Shown here: piece after piece, positions 7,874 through 16,993 of the stretch
How the letters are laid out: each line of letters opens with the position of its first letter
Numbering within the stretch: the stretch's first letter is position 1
Program-made: the position numbers and the translations under genes
The notes under the pieces: model-generated
The model's input: the letters and a program-made list of their open reading frames with translations, nothing else
What the model was told of the DNA's origin: nothing
Database searches by the model: none
NCBI GenBank assembly: GCA_946541435.1
Contig: CAMNJK010000001.1
Span: 1-31,136, forward strand
Length of the DNA: 31,136 bases
Source of the DNA: an uncultured Bacillota bacterium
GTDB taxonomy: Bacteria > Bacillota > Clostridia > Peptostreptococcales > Anaerovoracaceae
Direction: 5' to 3'

Positions 7874-9640
7874 ATGAATTATGAAAAACTGGCGGACCTG
7901 CTGTTTCCGCACATTGACAAAACACCGGAAGACATCGAAAAGCTGTACCCTGCCCGGGAGCTGCCGGAAGGCGCGCGGGTGACCCGTCTGGGCCCCAGCC
8001 CCACCGGTTTCATCCATCTGGGCAACCTGTACGGCGCTTTCGTGGATGAGCGGCTGGCCCACCAGTCCGGCGGTACATTCTACCTCAGGATCGAGGATAC
8101 AGACGACAAGCGCTATGTGGAAGGGGCTGTGGACACCATCACCTCGGCCCTGCAGTTCTTCGGCGTGCAGTTTGATGAGGGCGCGGGTCCGGACGCGGAC
8201 GCCCCGTCCGTGACAGACGGCAGCCGGACCGGCATCGGCACCGGCGTCTACGGCCCCTACTACCAGAGCCGGCGGGGCGAGATCTACCAGACTTTTGTCA
8301 AAGACCTGGTCCGTAAGGGCCTGGCCTATCCCTGCTTCCTCACAGAGGATGAACTGGCACAGATCCGCGCCGAGCAGGAAGCCAACAAAGAGACCACCGG
8401 CATCTACGGCAAGTACGCCGAGAAGAGCCGGAACCTGACCTTTGAAGAGATCGAAGCCAACATCGCCGCGGGCAAACCCTACGTTGTCCGGATCAAGTCC
8501 AAGGGCAACCAGGTGGATCCTGCCCATTGCTGCGCCGAAAGCGGCAGTGAGTGCTTCACCAGAAGCGGCGCCAAATGCGTCAACCACGACGGAACTATGT
8601 ATATCCATGTGAACGATGCCATCCGCGGCGAGGTGGCCATGCCGGCCAACGACCAGGATGTGATCATCCTGAAGGCCACCGGCATTCCAACTTATCACTT
8701 CGCTCACGTCATCGACGATCATCTGATGCGGACCACCCATGTGGTCCGGGGCGAGGAATGGCTCATGTCCCTGCCCATCCACGTGGAGCTGTTCGACAAG
8801 TGCGGTTTCCCCCTGCCCACCTACTGCCACACAGCAGTCCTGATGAAGATCGACGAAGAGACCGGCGGCAAGCGCAAGCTCAGCAAGCGTAAGGACCCCG
8901 AGCTCTCCCTGGACTACTACCGCAAGGAAGGCTACCATCCTCTGGCGGTCAAGGAATACCTGCTGACCATCCTCAACTCCAACTTCGAAGAGTGGCGGAT
9001 GGACAATCCGGAAGCGGACGCGGATGACTTCCTCTTCACCACAGAGAAGATGAGCAGCGCGGGTGCTCTGTTCGACCTGAACAAGCTCAACGACGTCTCC
9101 AAGGACGTACTCCTTCGGATCCCGGCAGCAGACCTGGCGCAGTTCATGGCAGACTGGGCCAAGGAGTTCCGTCCGGAACTGGCCCCACTGTTTGAGGATA
9201 AGGAATACCTGACCAGGATCCTGGATCTGGGCCGGGACGGCAAGAAACCCCGGAAGGACCTGATCTACGCCCGGCAGATCTTTGAATTTATCAGCTACTT
9301 CTTCGATGACCACTTCCGCATCGAGGAGTCCATTCCGGAAGAAGTCAGCGATGAAGACGCCCAGGAGATCCTGAAGCGCTACCTGGAGTCCTACGATCAC
9401 AGCGACGACCAGAGCCAGTGGTTCGACAAGATCCGCCAGATCGCCGTGGACCTGGGATATGCAGCCAAGCCCAAGGACTACAAGAAGCACCCAGAGGAAT
9501 ACAAGGGCCACGTTGGCCACGTTTCCACCGTCATCCGGCTGGCCGTCATGGGACGGACCCAGTCCCCGGACGTCTGGGAGATCCAACAGATCCTGGGCGA
9601 ACAGCGGACCCGCGACCGGATCGGACTGCTGCTGGTCTAG
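7874..9640 (+). CDS. gltX: glutamyl-tRNA synthetase, long form
   Basis: Class I aminoacyl-tRNA synthetase that charges tRNA-Glu (and possibly tRNA-Gln, for later amidation). The catalytic signatures are GPSPTGFIHLGN (HIGH-type, HLGN at 48-51) and KLSKRK at 335-340 (KMSKS-type). At 588 residues it is about 90-100 longer than the common bacterial enzyme. Extra material includes an Asp/Gly-rich insert at about 102-125 and a Cys-bearing insert at about 213-240 (Cys219, 220, 227, 235) between the RIKSKG strand and the DAIRG segment. The C-terminal anticodon-binding part is long and acidic. GGAG lies 8 bases before the ATG. A strong hairpin terminator follows at once, so this ends the adh-gltX unit. 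Confidence 0.95.
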   Translation: MNYEKLADLLFPHIDKTPEDIEKLYPARELPEGARVTRLGPSPTGFIHLGNLYGAFVDERLAHQSGGTFYLRIEDTDDKRYVEGAVDTITSALQFFGVQFDEGAGPDADAPSVTDGSRTGIGTGVYGPYYQSRRGEIYQTFVKDLVRKGLAYPCFLTEDELAQIRAEQEANKETTGIYGKYAEKSRNLTFEEIEANIAAGKPYVVRIKSKGNQVDPAHCCAESGSECFTRSGAKCVNHDGTMYIHVNDAIRGEVAMPANDQDVIILKATGIPTYHFAHVIDDHLMRTTHVVRGEEWLMSLPIHVELFDKCGFPLPTYCHTAVLMKIDEETGGKRKLSKRKDPELSLDYYRKEGYHPLAVKEYLLTILNSNFEEWRMDNPEADADDFLFTTEKMSSAGALFDLNKLNDVSKDVLLRIPAADLAQFMADWAKEFRPELAPLFEDKEYLTRILDLGRDGKKPRKDLIYARQIFEFISYFFDDHFRIEESIPEEVSDEDAQEILKRYLESYDHSDDQSQWFDKIRQIAVDLGYAAKPKDYKKHPEEYKGHVGHVSTVIRLAVMGRTQSPDVWEIQQILGEQRTRDRIGLLLV

Positions 9641-9654
9641 GCACCAATACGCAC

Positions 9655-9706
9655 TGAAAAACCGCCGCAGCTGGCAAACCTGACGCCAGCCCGGCGGTCT
9701 TTTGAT
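9655..9706. terminator. bidirectional intrinsic terminator between gltX and cysK
   Basis: Stem ACCGCCG/CGGCGGT with inner arm GCTGGC/GCCAGC around a short loop. On the plus strand TCTTTT follows; on the minus strand TTTTT follows. It serves the two convergent units. Confidence 0.85.
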
Positions 9707-9753
9707 GCTTTCGTTACGACATGGCAGCCAGAGCTGCGGTCGGAAAAGACAAG

Positions 9754-10692
9754 CTATTCCACGCTGTGATTGAACAGGGGCGTGGAGAAGTAGCGTTCCC
9801 CGGTGTCGGGCAGGATGGTGACCACCCGCTTGCCCTTGCCCAGTTCCCTGGCCATCTTCATGGCCACGCAGACGTTGGTGCCGCTGGAGATGCCGCAGAG
9901 GATGCCTTCTTCTCTGGTCAGGCGCTTGGTGGTCTCCATGGCTTCTTCGTCGCTGACCAGGCAGACGTTCTGATAGATCCGCTGGTCCAGGATGTCCGGG
10001 ATGACACCGTCGCCGATGCCCATCTGCAGGTGGGTGCCGATGTTGCCGCCGGAGAGGATGGCCGCGTCTTCCGGCTCGCAGGCCCAGATGCGGATGTTGG
10101 GGTTGTGCTCCCGCAGGATCCTGCCGATGCCTGTAATGGTCCCGCCGGTGCCCACGCCGGAGCAGAAGCCGTCGATGGGTCCACGGATCTGTTCCAGGAT
10201 CTCCAGGGCGGTGTTCTCTTCATGGGCCCGCAGGTTGTCCCGGTTGCTGAACTGGTCCGGGAAGAAAACGTTGGGATCGTCGGACTTCATGAGCTTGGCC
10301 ATTTTGATGCAGTTCTCGATGGCCTCTCCGATGTCGTTGTCATCGTGCACCAGGCGGATCTCCGCCCCGTACTGGGCCACCAGAAGGCGCCGCTCCACGC
10401 TGACGGAATCCGGCATGATGATGACCACCTTATAGCCTTTGACCGCCCCGACCAAAGCCAGGCCGATCCCCTGATTGCCGCTGGTGGGTTCCACAATGAT
10501 GGAATTCTTGTTGAGCAGGCCCCGCTCTTCCGCGGCTTCGATCATCTTCAGCGCCGTCCGCGTCTTGATGGATCCGCCCACGTTCATGCCCTCATATTTC
10601 ACCAGGATCTCCGCGTCATCCGGTCCTGTCATATGGTTGAGCCGTACGATGGGCGTGTTGCCCATGGCCTCCAGAATGTTATTATAGATCAT
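9754..10692 (-). CDS. cysK: cysteine synthase-family PLP enzyme, divergent
   Basis: Fold-type II PLP enzyme of 312 residues, related to O-acetylserine sulfhydrylase (O-acetylserine + sulfide to cysteine + acetate). Visible: MGNTPIVRLN at the N-terminus, Lys43 in GGSIKTR (Schiff-base lysine), PTSGNQG at 69-75 (substrate loop), GTGGTITG (phosphate cradle) and GISSGTN near the C-terminus. Two differences from the usual CysK consensus stand out: GGSIKTR instead of GGSVKDR and SGNQG instead of SGNTG. The second changes the residue next to the Asn that contacts the substrate carboxylate, so the donor or acceptor may differ. Start overlaps the preceding stop as ATGA, with GGGGAGG 7 bases before, implying translational coupling to the DUF308 gene. 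Confidence 0.88.
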   Translation of the reverse strand: MIYNNILEAMGNTPIVRLNHMTGPDDAEILVKYEGMNVGGSIKTRTALKMIEAAEERGLLNKNSIIVEPTSGNQGIGLALVGAVKGYKVVIIMPDSVSVERRLLVAQYGAEIRLVHDDNDIGEAIENCIKMAKLMKSDDPNVFFPDQFSNRDNLRAHEENTALEILEQIRGPIDGFCSGVGTGGTITGIGRILREHNPNIRIWACEPEDAAILSGGNIGTHLQMGIGDGVIPDILDQRIYQNVCLVSDEEAMETTKRLTREEGILCGISSGTNVCVAMKMARELGKGKRVVTILPDTGERYFSTPLFNHSVE

Positions 10693-11495
10693 TGTGCATC
10701 CTCCCCGTTATCACCAGATGTATCGCTGTTATCACCAGCTTTTGCATCATTATTGCCAGCCTTTGCGGCAGCGTCCGCCGCATCTTCGGCCGCTTCACCC
10801 GCCGCGGCCGCCGCGGCCGCCGGCTTCTCTTCCACCGGCTCTGCCTCCACATCGATCACCGCGGTATCCTCATCCACCGTCAGGTTCGCTTCACGCTCTG
10901 CCCTGCGGGCCTCCCCGCGGGCGGAGACGGCCATATCCTTGATCCGCTCCATTTCATGGGCTGCCTTGCGCTGCAGGTTCCAGAGCAGGAACTCATGGAC
11001 CAGTCCGGAAACGCCGCCCACGATCAGGGAAATGCCGATCAGCATGAAGAGCATCCGCATGGTATCGAAGGGGAACAGCATGATGAAGAGGCCCAGGGCC
11101 ATGGACAGGAGTCCCGTGCCCAGGGGAACCCAGATGCTGAAACGGAGCCTGCGGAACATGAAGGTGTTCTGGATGATCATCAGGCCGCGGATCACCACCA
11201 GGAATCCGAACAGGAAGGGCACCAGGGCGATGATGACTTCCTGACGCACCATGATGAAGACCGCGATAAAAATCAGAAGCAGGCCCACGGCGAATCCGTT
11301 TCCTTCCCGCTCTCCGTTCTGGTCCGCCTTCTGGATGAAGTAGCCCGCCAGGTACATCAGCCCCACCAGGGCCACCAGGGCGGCCAGCAGGTAACACATG
11401 GTGCTCTCCATGAGTTCCGGTTTCGCCACAAAGGCGACCCCCAGGAGAATCAGGAGCAGATCCGTAATGATCATTGTCCATTTCAGCTTTCTCAT
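10689..11495 (-). CDS. DUF308 (HdeD-type) membrane protein with Ala-rich acidic tail
   Basis: Integral membrane protein of 268 residues. About six hydrophobic helices fill residues 1-175 (MIITDLLLILLGVAFV first), in the paired-helix pattern of DUF308/HdeD proteins. A charged cytoplasmic segment follows (about 180-215), then an Ala run and an AKAG-containing acidic tail. The Ala run is encoded by an almost palindromic GC-only tract near 10800-10822. HdeD in Escherichia coli is linked to acid resistance; no function can be inferred here from sequence. GGAGG lies 6 bases before the start. It follows the second ABC gene by 25 bases and overlaps cysK by 4, placing it inside the operon. Confidence 0.8.
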   Translation of the reverse strand: MRKLKWTMIITDLLLILLGVAFVAKPELMESTMCYLLAALVALVGLMYLAGYFIQKADQNGEREGNGFAVGLLLIFIAVFIMVRQEVIIALVPFLFGFLVVIRGLMIIQNTFMFRRLRFSIWVPLGTGLLSMALGLFIMLFPFDTMRMLFMLIGISLIVGGVSGLVHEFLLWNLQRKAAHEMERIKDMAVSARGEARRAEREANLTVDEDTAVIDVEAEPVEEKPAAAAAAAGEAAEDAADAAAKAGNNDAKAGDNSDTSGDNGEDAQ

Positions 11496-11520
11496 TTTGT
11501 TCCTCCAAAATCGATCAGAA

Positions 11521-13974
11521 TCAGTTGATATCCGTTCTGGCCAGGATCTCCGCAGGCGTTTTGCGGATGGTCCGCCAGACCGGCAGAAGTCCGAACAGGA
11601 TGTTCAGGCCGTAGATCACGATCAGGCAGACCAGGCAGATGCCCGGGTTGATCATGAACCGTTCCTGGAACATGCTCATCTTCACCACCCGGCTGATGAT
11701 CAGGGACATGAACAGCATGCCGGGCAGGCTGGCGATGGTGGAGATGGCGATGATCTCACCGGAGAACATCTTGTAGATGTCCCGCTTCTTGACGCCAATG
11801 GCCCGGTAGACGCCCACTTCCTTGATCCGGGACAGGAAGGACGCGCGGATCATCAGGAAGATCTCGATGAAGGAGATGGCCAGGATGACACCTGCCATGA
11901 CCAGCATGGACAGCATGGAGCTGCGCTGCTCCTTGAGATACTTGTCGTGATTCCGCTGATAGACATCATATACATTGATGCCCTCGGCCTTGAACTGTTT
12001 GAACCTGGCCTCCTTGTCCACCGGACAGACGGTCATGTTCCGGGTCTCGGTGATGGCCTTGTATTTCATGGTGCCGGCGGAGACCAGAAGGTAATCGCTG
12101 TCCTTGGGATCGATGTAGTATCCCGTCACCCGCAGCTTATGTCCGTTGATCTTGGGCGGGATCTCCGCCCCGATCTTGTAATCCGGATCATCCATGTTCT
12201 TCTCATTGACGATGACCTCGTAGTCGCCCTCGGGCCAGTTCCCCTTGATCAGTCCCGCTTCCTTCTTCAGCTGGAAGTCCACCACCTCGCCGGCCACACC
12301 GGCCATCTCGTCCATGTCATCGATGTCATCCATGTACATGTCCTCTTCCGTCTCCTTGGCGTAGAGGGTCAGGTTGATGAACTGGGACCGGTCCGCGTAG
12401 ATGCAGGGGGTCTCAAGATCACTGATGCCCACGATGGTGAACTCGCCCAGATCGGTGACGCTCACCTTCTGGCCCAGATAATCCTGCACCTTCCCCATGC
12501 CCAGCTCCGCTGTCATGAAATCGGAAATGGCCCGGTTCAGCGCCATCTTGTCCACCACGATCTCGCTGGGATTGTCCGGCAGTTTTCCGTAGATCAGGTC
12601 GCTCTTCTTCAGCTTGTTCCGGTCAGACAGGGACCCGGTCAGGGTGACATAGGCGTCCTTGGTCTGATAATACTGATTCAGGGACATGTTCAGATCCACA
12701 ATGGAATTGCCCGGCAGCACGTAGGCGATGCTGTCGTCGTTTTCGTAGGCCTCGTAGTCCTCCACACTGATGTGTTTTCCCACCACCGTCAGATAATCCC
12801 GGTCTTCGGTGGTGAACCTGTCATCGGTGATATGCAGGGTCCCGAAGGTCATGGTGATGGCGTATGTGATGAAGGCCGCTGAGATGAAGAAGCCCAGCAG
12901 CAGGATCTTCTTGAGCACCGGATAGGTGGTCACCATCCGGAAGCCCCGCTTCAGCAGGGTGACCGGATTCAGTATGGATGTATATTTCTTGCGGTTCAGG
13001 GTATCCAGGGTCTTCAGGCTGATGGCTTCCGAGGCCGACTCCTCCCGGGTGACCTCCCGGTAGTGATCGTCGATCAGCTCAATGGCGGAATGTTCGTCCA
13101 CCACTTCGATGTTGCTCTCCTCCGACCGGGTCTGGATATAGATATTGTTGCCCCGGATCACGATGTTCAGGTCGGCGTCGCCGCCTTCATTGTAAAAATC
13201 GATCTTGTAGCCGCCGCTGTTGAGCCGCTTATGGTCCTGGATATCCTTCAGATAGATCCGGTTCTCCACCCGGTAGTCCAGCCCCTGGCGGGTCTGGTTC
13301 AGCTCATCGGATACCACCTTGCCGTCCAGGATCCTGACGATCCTGTCCGCGTAGAAGTCCGCCAGCTTTTCCTCGTGGGTCACCAGGATGACCAGCCTTT
13401 CCTCGGAGATGGAACGGATGATGTTCATGACCTCCAGGGTGTTGCGGCTGTCCAGGTTTCCGGTGGGCTCGTCGGCGATGACGATGGACGGGTTCTTGAC
13501 GATGGCCCGGGCGATGGCGACACGCTGCCGCTCACCGCCGGACAGCATATCCGCGTACCGGTTCCGGTAGCGGTACATGCCCACCTTCTCCAGCACGTAG
13601 TTGACCCGCTCACGGATCTGCGCCCGGTCCTTCATGCCCACCATCCGAAGGGCGATGGCCACGTTATCGAAGACGGTCATGTTGTCCACCAGATTGTAGT
13701 TCTGGAAGATGTATCCCACGTTCAGGGTCCGGATCTGGTCCACCTTGCCCGACATGCGCCGGGAGATCCGCTGTCCGTTGACGTAGATCTCGCCCTGATT
13801 GACCTTATCCAGGCCGCCGATGGCGTTCAGCAGCGTGGTCTTGCCACATCCGGAGGGACCCAGCAGAGCCACCAGACCCTGCCCCTGCAGATCCAGGGAG
13901 GTATCGTTGATGACGTGGATCTCGTTCTTTCTCCGGCGGAAGAAATATTTGTTGACATGCTCCAGTCTGACCAT
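11521..13974 (-). CDS. MacB/FtsX-type ABC transporter, ATPase-permease fusion (second)
   Basis: Protein of 817 residues joining an ABC ATPase to an FtsX-like permease. ATPase: GPSGCGKT at 39-46 (Walker A), LSGGE signature at 144-148, IVIADEP at about 164-170 (Walker B). A ~100-residue soluble linker follows, then the first membrane helix ([15 protein letters not shown]), a large extracytoplasmic domain and three C-terminal helices, as in MacB. This family moves lipoproteins, peptides or antibiotics, or transmits force, rather than importing nutrients. The start lies 1 base after the stop of the first ABC gene, with GGAGGAGG 6 bases upstream, so equal synthesis and a heterodimer are likely. 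The pairing of two full fusions is inference from adjacency. Confidence 0.9.
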   Translation of the reverse strand: MVRLEHVNKYFFRRRKNEIHVINDTSLDLQGQGLVALLGPSGCGKTTLLNAIGGLDKVNQGEIYVNGQRISRRMSGKVDQIRTLNVGYIFQNYNLVDNMTVFDNVAIALRMVGMKDRAQIRERVNYVLEKVGMYRYRNRYADMLSGGERQRVAIARAIVKNPSIVIADEPTGNLDSRNTLEVMNIIRSISEERLVILVTHEEKLADFYADRIVRILDGKVVSDELNQTRQGLDYRVENRIYLKDIQDHKRLNSGGYKIDFYNEGGDADLNIVIRGNNIYIQTRSEESNIEVVDEHSAIELIDDHYREVTREESASEAISLKTLDTLNRKKYTSILNPVTLLKRGFRMVTTYPVLKKILLLGFFISAAFITYAITMTFGTLHITDDRFTTEDRDYLTVVGKHISVEDYEAYENDDSIAYVLPGNSIVDLNMSLNQYYQTKDAYVTLTGSLSDRNKLKKSDLIYGKLPDNPSEIVVDKMALNRAISDFMTAELGMGKVQDYLGQKVSVTDLGEFTIVGISDLETPCIYADRSQFINLTLYAKETEEDMYMDDIDDMDEMAGVAGEVVDFQLKKEAGLIKGNWPEGDYEVIVNEKNMDDPDYKIGAEIPPKINGHKLRVTGYYIDPKDSDYLLVSAGTMKYKAITETRNMTVCPVDKEARFKQFKAEGINVYDVYQRNHDKYLKEQRSSMLSMLVMAGVILAISFIEIFLMIRASFLSRIKEVGVYRAIGVKKRDIYKMFSGEIIAISTIASLPGMLFMSLIISRVVKMSMFQERFMINPGICLVCLIVIYGLNILFGLLPVWRTIRKTPAEILARTDIN

Positions 13975-13975
13975 A

Positions 13976-16216
13976 TTATTCCTCCTCCCTGAAAGATCCC
14001 ATGGCGGTCTTGCGGAAGAGTCTCCGGGAATACCACACGGAGATCAGCAGCGCCATGGCGCAGATCATGAGATACAGAATGATATAATCACGCAGCTGGA
14101 GGTATTCCACCAGAGTACGCATATATTCGATGTCGATGGCGCCCCGGCTCACCAGCAGCACCACGATCAGGAAGATGGCGAAGGCGATGTTGGCCACCAG
14201 CAGGACCTCCACATCCAGGATTCGCCGGATCTGCTTCTTGGCCAGTCCCAGCATCCGCAGGATGCTGAAATAGCTGGACCGGGACCGCAGGATCAGGCCC
14301 GCCACGATGTAGGCGATGCAGAAGATGGCCGCGATGATCAGGATCGTAATGGGCACCTCCATCATAGAAATGATGTCTCCGTCATTGTCCTCCAGCACCG
14401 TATCCTTCAGGGGCAGGGCCACGTAGCCCAGGTCCCGGATGGCCTTCACGGTCTCATCCTCCGCCTTCAGGTCCTCCACGTAAACGGAGCACTGATAGTT
14501 GCCCTTCCCGAAGAGGACACTGAAATCGTCGGGGCTGATGAAGATGGCCCCGCCGTGCATATCATAATCATCGTCGCCGGTCTTGTCCCGATAGTTCTTC
14601 TCCGTATAGACATCGGAGATCCGCAGAGTCAGCTTCTCCTGGTAGAACATGTTCCGGACCTGCACGTCGATGTCATGACCCACCGCGGCGGTCATATTCA
14701 GATCCTCTTCCTCCTCGCTCAGATAGAAGTTGCTCACGTCCTCCGAGGCGATGGCCTGCCCCTTGCCCACCTTGTCCGAGGGCAGGACCCGGTAATAGAA
14801 GTCGCCCATGCCGGCTTCCATTTCCTTGCCGTTGATGTTCACGATCACCGTGCTGCCGCTGCTGTAGAGCTGGGTCCGCATCTCCTGGATCTGATCATCG
14901 GTCAGGTAGAGCTCGCCGGAATAGTTGAAGTTCTCTTCCGCGTCATTGAATGCGACGCCCACCACGGTGATGGAGATCTCGCTGTCGTCCCCGAACCAGA
15001 CCTGGAAAGTCTCGTCCAAAATTGTCTCCGCCACTTCCGGAGACAATGTGTAGTCGTCCTGTGTCCCGACGAGCAGGGCCTCGCCCGGCTGCTCCGGCAT
15101 CCTTCCCAGATCCGGCTCCCCTGAAAATTCGGAGATGCTGTGGGGGTAGGCTTCCATGGAGAACAGGTCGCTCTCCAGGTAAAGGCTGGAGTCAAGCAGG
15201 ATGTCGTTGGGCGCCACCGTCCGGATGTTGTCCATCCTGGCAAGGGCCGCGAAATCATCGTCGGTAAACAGACCGTCATCGGACTTCTTCAGCACGATAC
15301 GGTCATTGGAATAGTTATAAAAATAGCTGTTGTATCCCAGAATGGAGGTCTCGTAATTCTTGTTGACGAAGGTGGTATACTGGGATGCCACCGCGAACAC
15401 AAGAAAGAGGAAGACCATCATCAGCAGCAGGAACTTGTAGAAGATGTTGAAGGTGTTGCGCACACCCAGATGCAGGCAGCTGCCGCCACTCATCTTCCCT
15501 GCCGGGATCTTGGTCAGGCTGTTTGCCGCGGGCGCTGTCTCCCGCAGCACGATGTTCTCCACGATCTTCCCGTCGTGCATCTTGATCCGGCGGGTGGCGT
15601 AGGCTTCAAACTGGTCGTAGTTGTGGGTGACCACGATGACCAGCTTGTCGTGAGCGATCTCGCTGAGCAGCTCCACGATGCCCTGGGCTGACGCGCTGTC
15701 CAGGTTTCCCGTGGGTTCGTCCGCCAGAATGATGTCCGTGTCCTTGGCCAGGGCACGGGCAATGGAGACCCGCTGGCGCTGTCCTCCCGAAAGCTTGGAA
15801 ACCTTGGTCCTGCGGAAAGCCGTCAGGCCCACCCGCTCGATGATCTCGTCCGTCCTCCGTTTGACCACGTCCTTGGGATAACCGTTGATCAGCAGGATCA
15901 GTTCGATGTTCTGGTAAACTGTATAGCTGTTCACCAGATTGTAATTCTGAAAGATGTTGCCGATGTATTTCTTGCGATATTCCTCGAAATCCGTGGCAAG
16001 AAAATGACTGGTCTCTTTTCCTTCGATGTACATCTCGCCTTCTTCGTAGGAATCAAGACCGGAAATGACGTTCAGCAGGGTGGATTTGCCGCTTCCGGAT
16101 TCTCCCGTTATAACGACAAATTCTCCAAGGTCAAGTTCGAGGTTGACCCTGGAGATACCGCTGGCAATCATGCCTTTACTGTAATAAAATTTTGAAACTC
16201 CGCGTAGCTGTATCAT
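13976..16216 (-). CDS. MacB/FtsX-type ABC transporter, ATPase-permease fusion (first)
   Basis: Protein of 746 residues with the same plan as its downstream partner. ATPase: GESGSGKS at 38-45, LSGGQ at 142-146, [10 protein letters not shown] at about 162-171. After the ATPase comes one membrane helix ([22 protein letters not shown]), an acidic extracytoplasmic domain, and three C-terminal helices with an FtsX-like connecting loop ([17 protein letters not shown]). The extracytoplasmic domain shows no close resemblance to that of the second fusion, so the pair is not a recent duplication. The start follows the lipoprotein stop by 3 bases with only a weak ribosome site, suggesting reinitiation from the lipoprotein gene. 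Substrate unknown. Confidence 0.9.
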   Translation of the reverse strand: MIQLRGVSKFYYSKGMIASGISRVNLELDLGEFVVITGESGSGKSTLLNVISGLDSYEEGEMYIEGKETSHFLATDFEEYRKKYIGNIFQNYNLVNSYTVYQNIELILLINGYPKDVVKRRTDEIIERVGLTAFRRTKVSKLSGGQRQRVSIARALAKDTDIILADEPTGNLDSASAQGIVELLSEIAHDKLVIVVTHNYDQFEAYATRRIKMHDGKIVENIVLRETAPAANSLTKIPAGKMSGGSCLHLGVRNTFNIFYKFLLLMMVFLFLVFAVASQYTTFVNKNYETSILGYNSYFYNYSNDRIVLKKSDDGLFTDDDFAALARMDNIRTVAPNDILLDSSLYLESDLFSMEAYPHSISEFSGEPDLGRMPEQPGEALLVGTQDDYTLSPEVAETILDETFQVWFGDDSEISITVVGVAFNDAEENFNYSGELYLTDDQIQEMRTQLYSSGSTVIVNINGKEMEAGMGDFYYRVLPSDKVGKGQAIASEDVSNFYLSEEEEDLNMTAAVGHDIDVQVRNMFYQEKLTLRISDVYTEKNYRDKTGDDDYDMHGGAIFISPDDFSVLFGKGNYQCSVYVEDLKAEDETVKAIRDLGYVALPLKDTVLEDNDGDIISMMEVPITILIIAAIFCIAYIVAGLILRSRSSYFSILRMLGLAKKQIRRILDVEVLLVANIAFAIFLIVVLLVSRGAIDIEYMRTLVEYLQLRDYIILYLMICAMALLISVWYSRRLFRKTAMGSFREEE

Positions 16217-16219
16217 AGG

Positions 16220-16930
16220 TTATTCGCCAATCGCCGCCTTCAGCTCATCCAGTCCCGCCGAGGTGGGATCAATCACGTCAGCATCCCGCTTCAGCCTCTT
16301 ATATGCGTCATTGTATTCACCCTTGGACACACCGCCTTCATTGATGGTGTAGTTCTGCAGCCAGTTTCTGCCCGGATCGTCATTCTCGCCGTCCGTGGCC
16401 GCCTTCAGGATCTCTTCGGAAGCCGCGCTGCCGTTATAGGTAACAGCGTGGATCTCCTCATTGACCCACTCGTCCTTGGAATTGAACAGAACGACGGTGG
16501 CCGGATCGATGCTGTCATTGAGCCAGACCTGGTAGGACATGTCCGTCTGGGCATACCGCAGACCGCTCAGGGTCTTCTCATAGACGCTGACCGCTTCTTT
16601 GCCCTGCACCGCGAAGATCTCCGTGGTGAAGCTGGGCGCGGAGCCGTGGAATATGATCATTTCAGGTGTGCCGTCACCGTCCATGTCCATCAGCTTGCCG
16701 CCGGTGACGCCGCTGCCGTAGGCATCCAGCATCTCATCCAGCTTGGCTCTGTAGAGGGACTGGTAGGTGACCGCTTCGGTGGTCTCCTCCGTCGTGGTGG
16801 TGGCTTCGGTGGTGGTTTCCGTGGGCGCCGCGGTGGTTTCTTCTACTGCCTTATCATCGCCGCAGCCCGTCATCGCCAGCATACCTGCCGCCATCATGAC
16901 GGCCACCCCGATCACTGCGATTTTTTTCAT
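16220..16930 (-). CDS. lipoprotein with Thr-rich tether and Asp-rich calcium-type loop
   Basis: Secreted lipoprotein of 236 residues, first gene of the ABC operon. The signal peptide starts MKKIAVIGVAVMM and ends in the lipobox MTGC. A Thr/Glu tether follows (about 24-55), then a globular domain with DMDGDGTPE, which resembles an EF-hand-like or dockerin-like calcium loop (DxDxDG). Start at 16930 is set by AGGAGG 8 bases before; an upstream in-frame ATG at 16957 lacks a site. No enzymatic motif is seen. From position it could be a receptor, cargo or partner for the two MacB-like transporters. It begins 63 bases after the guaB stop with no clear promoter or terminator between, so some readthrough from guaB is possible. 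Confidence 0.78.
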   Translation of the reverse strand: MKKIAVIGVAVMMAAGMLAMTGCGDDKAVEETTAAPTETTTEATTTTEETTEAVTYQSLYRAKLDEMLDAYGSGVTGGKLMDMDGDGTPEMIIFHGSAPSFTTEIFAVQGKEAVSVYEKTLSGLRYAQTDMSYQVWLNDSIDPATVVLFNSKDEWVNEEIHAVTYNGSAASEEILKAATDGENDDPGRNWLQNYTINEGGVSKGEYNDAYKRLKRDADVIDPTSAGLDELKAAIGE

Positions 16931-16993
16931 CCTTCTCGCCTCCTGTTTCAGTTTCATTAATCTCTTATCAATCTCTAATTCATTGGTCGCTTT

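Noticed and set aside
7769..9586. 605-codon ORF opposite gltX
   Set aside because: Longer than gltX itself, but the plus strand has the HLGN and KLSKR motifs and the operon signals.
10795..10825. GC-only palindromic tract as a regulatory stem
   Set aside because: It encodes the Ala run of the DUF308 tail inside an operon; simple GCC/GCG codon repetition explains it.
9721..12882. Long plus-strand ORFs opposite cysK, DUF308 and the second ABC gene
   Set aside because: Antisense shadows rich in His/Asp/Gln/Val with no domains or ribosome sites.
16750..16850. GGTGGT-type repetitive stretch as a possible CRISPR or minisatellite
   Set aside because: It encodes the Thr/Glu tether of the lipoprotein; no spacers and no regular period.
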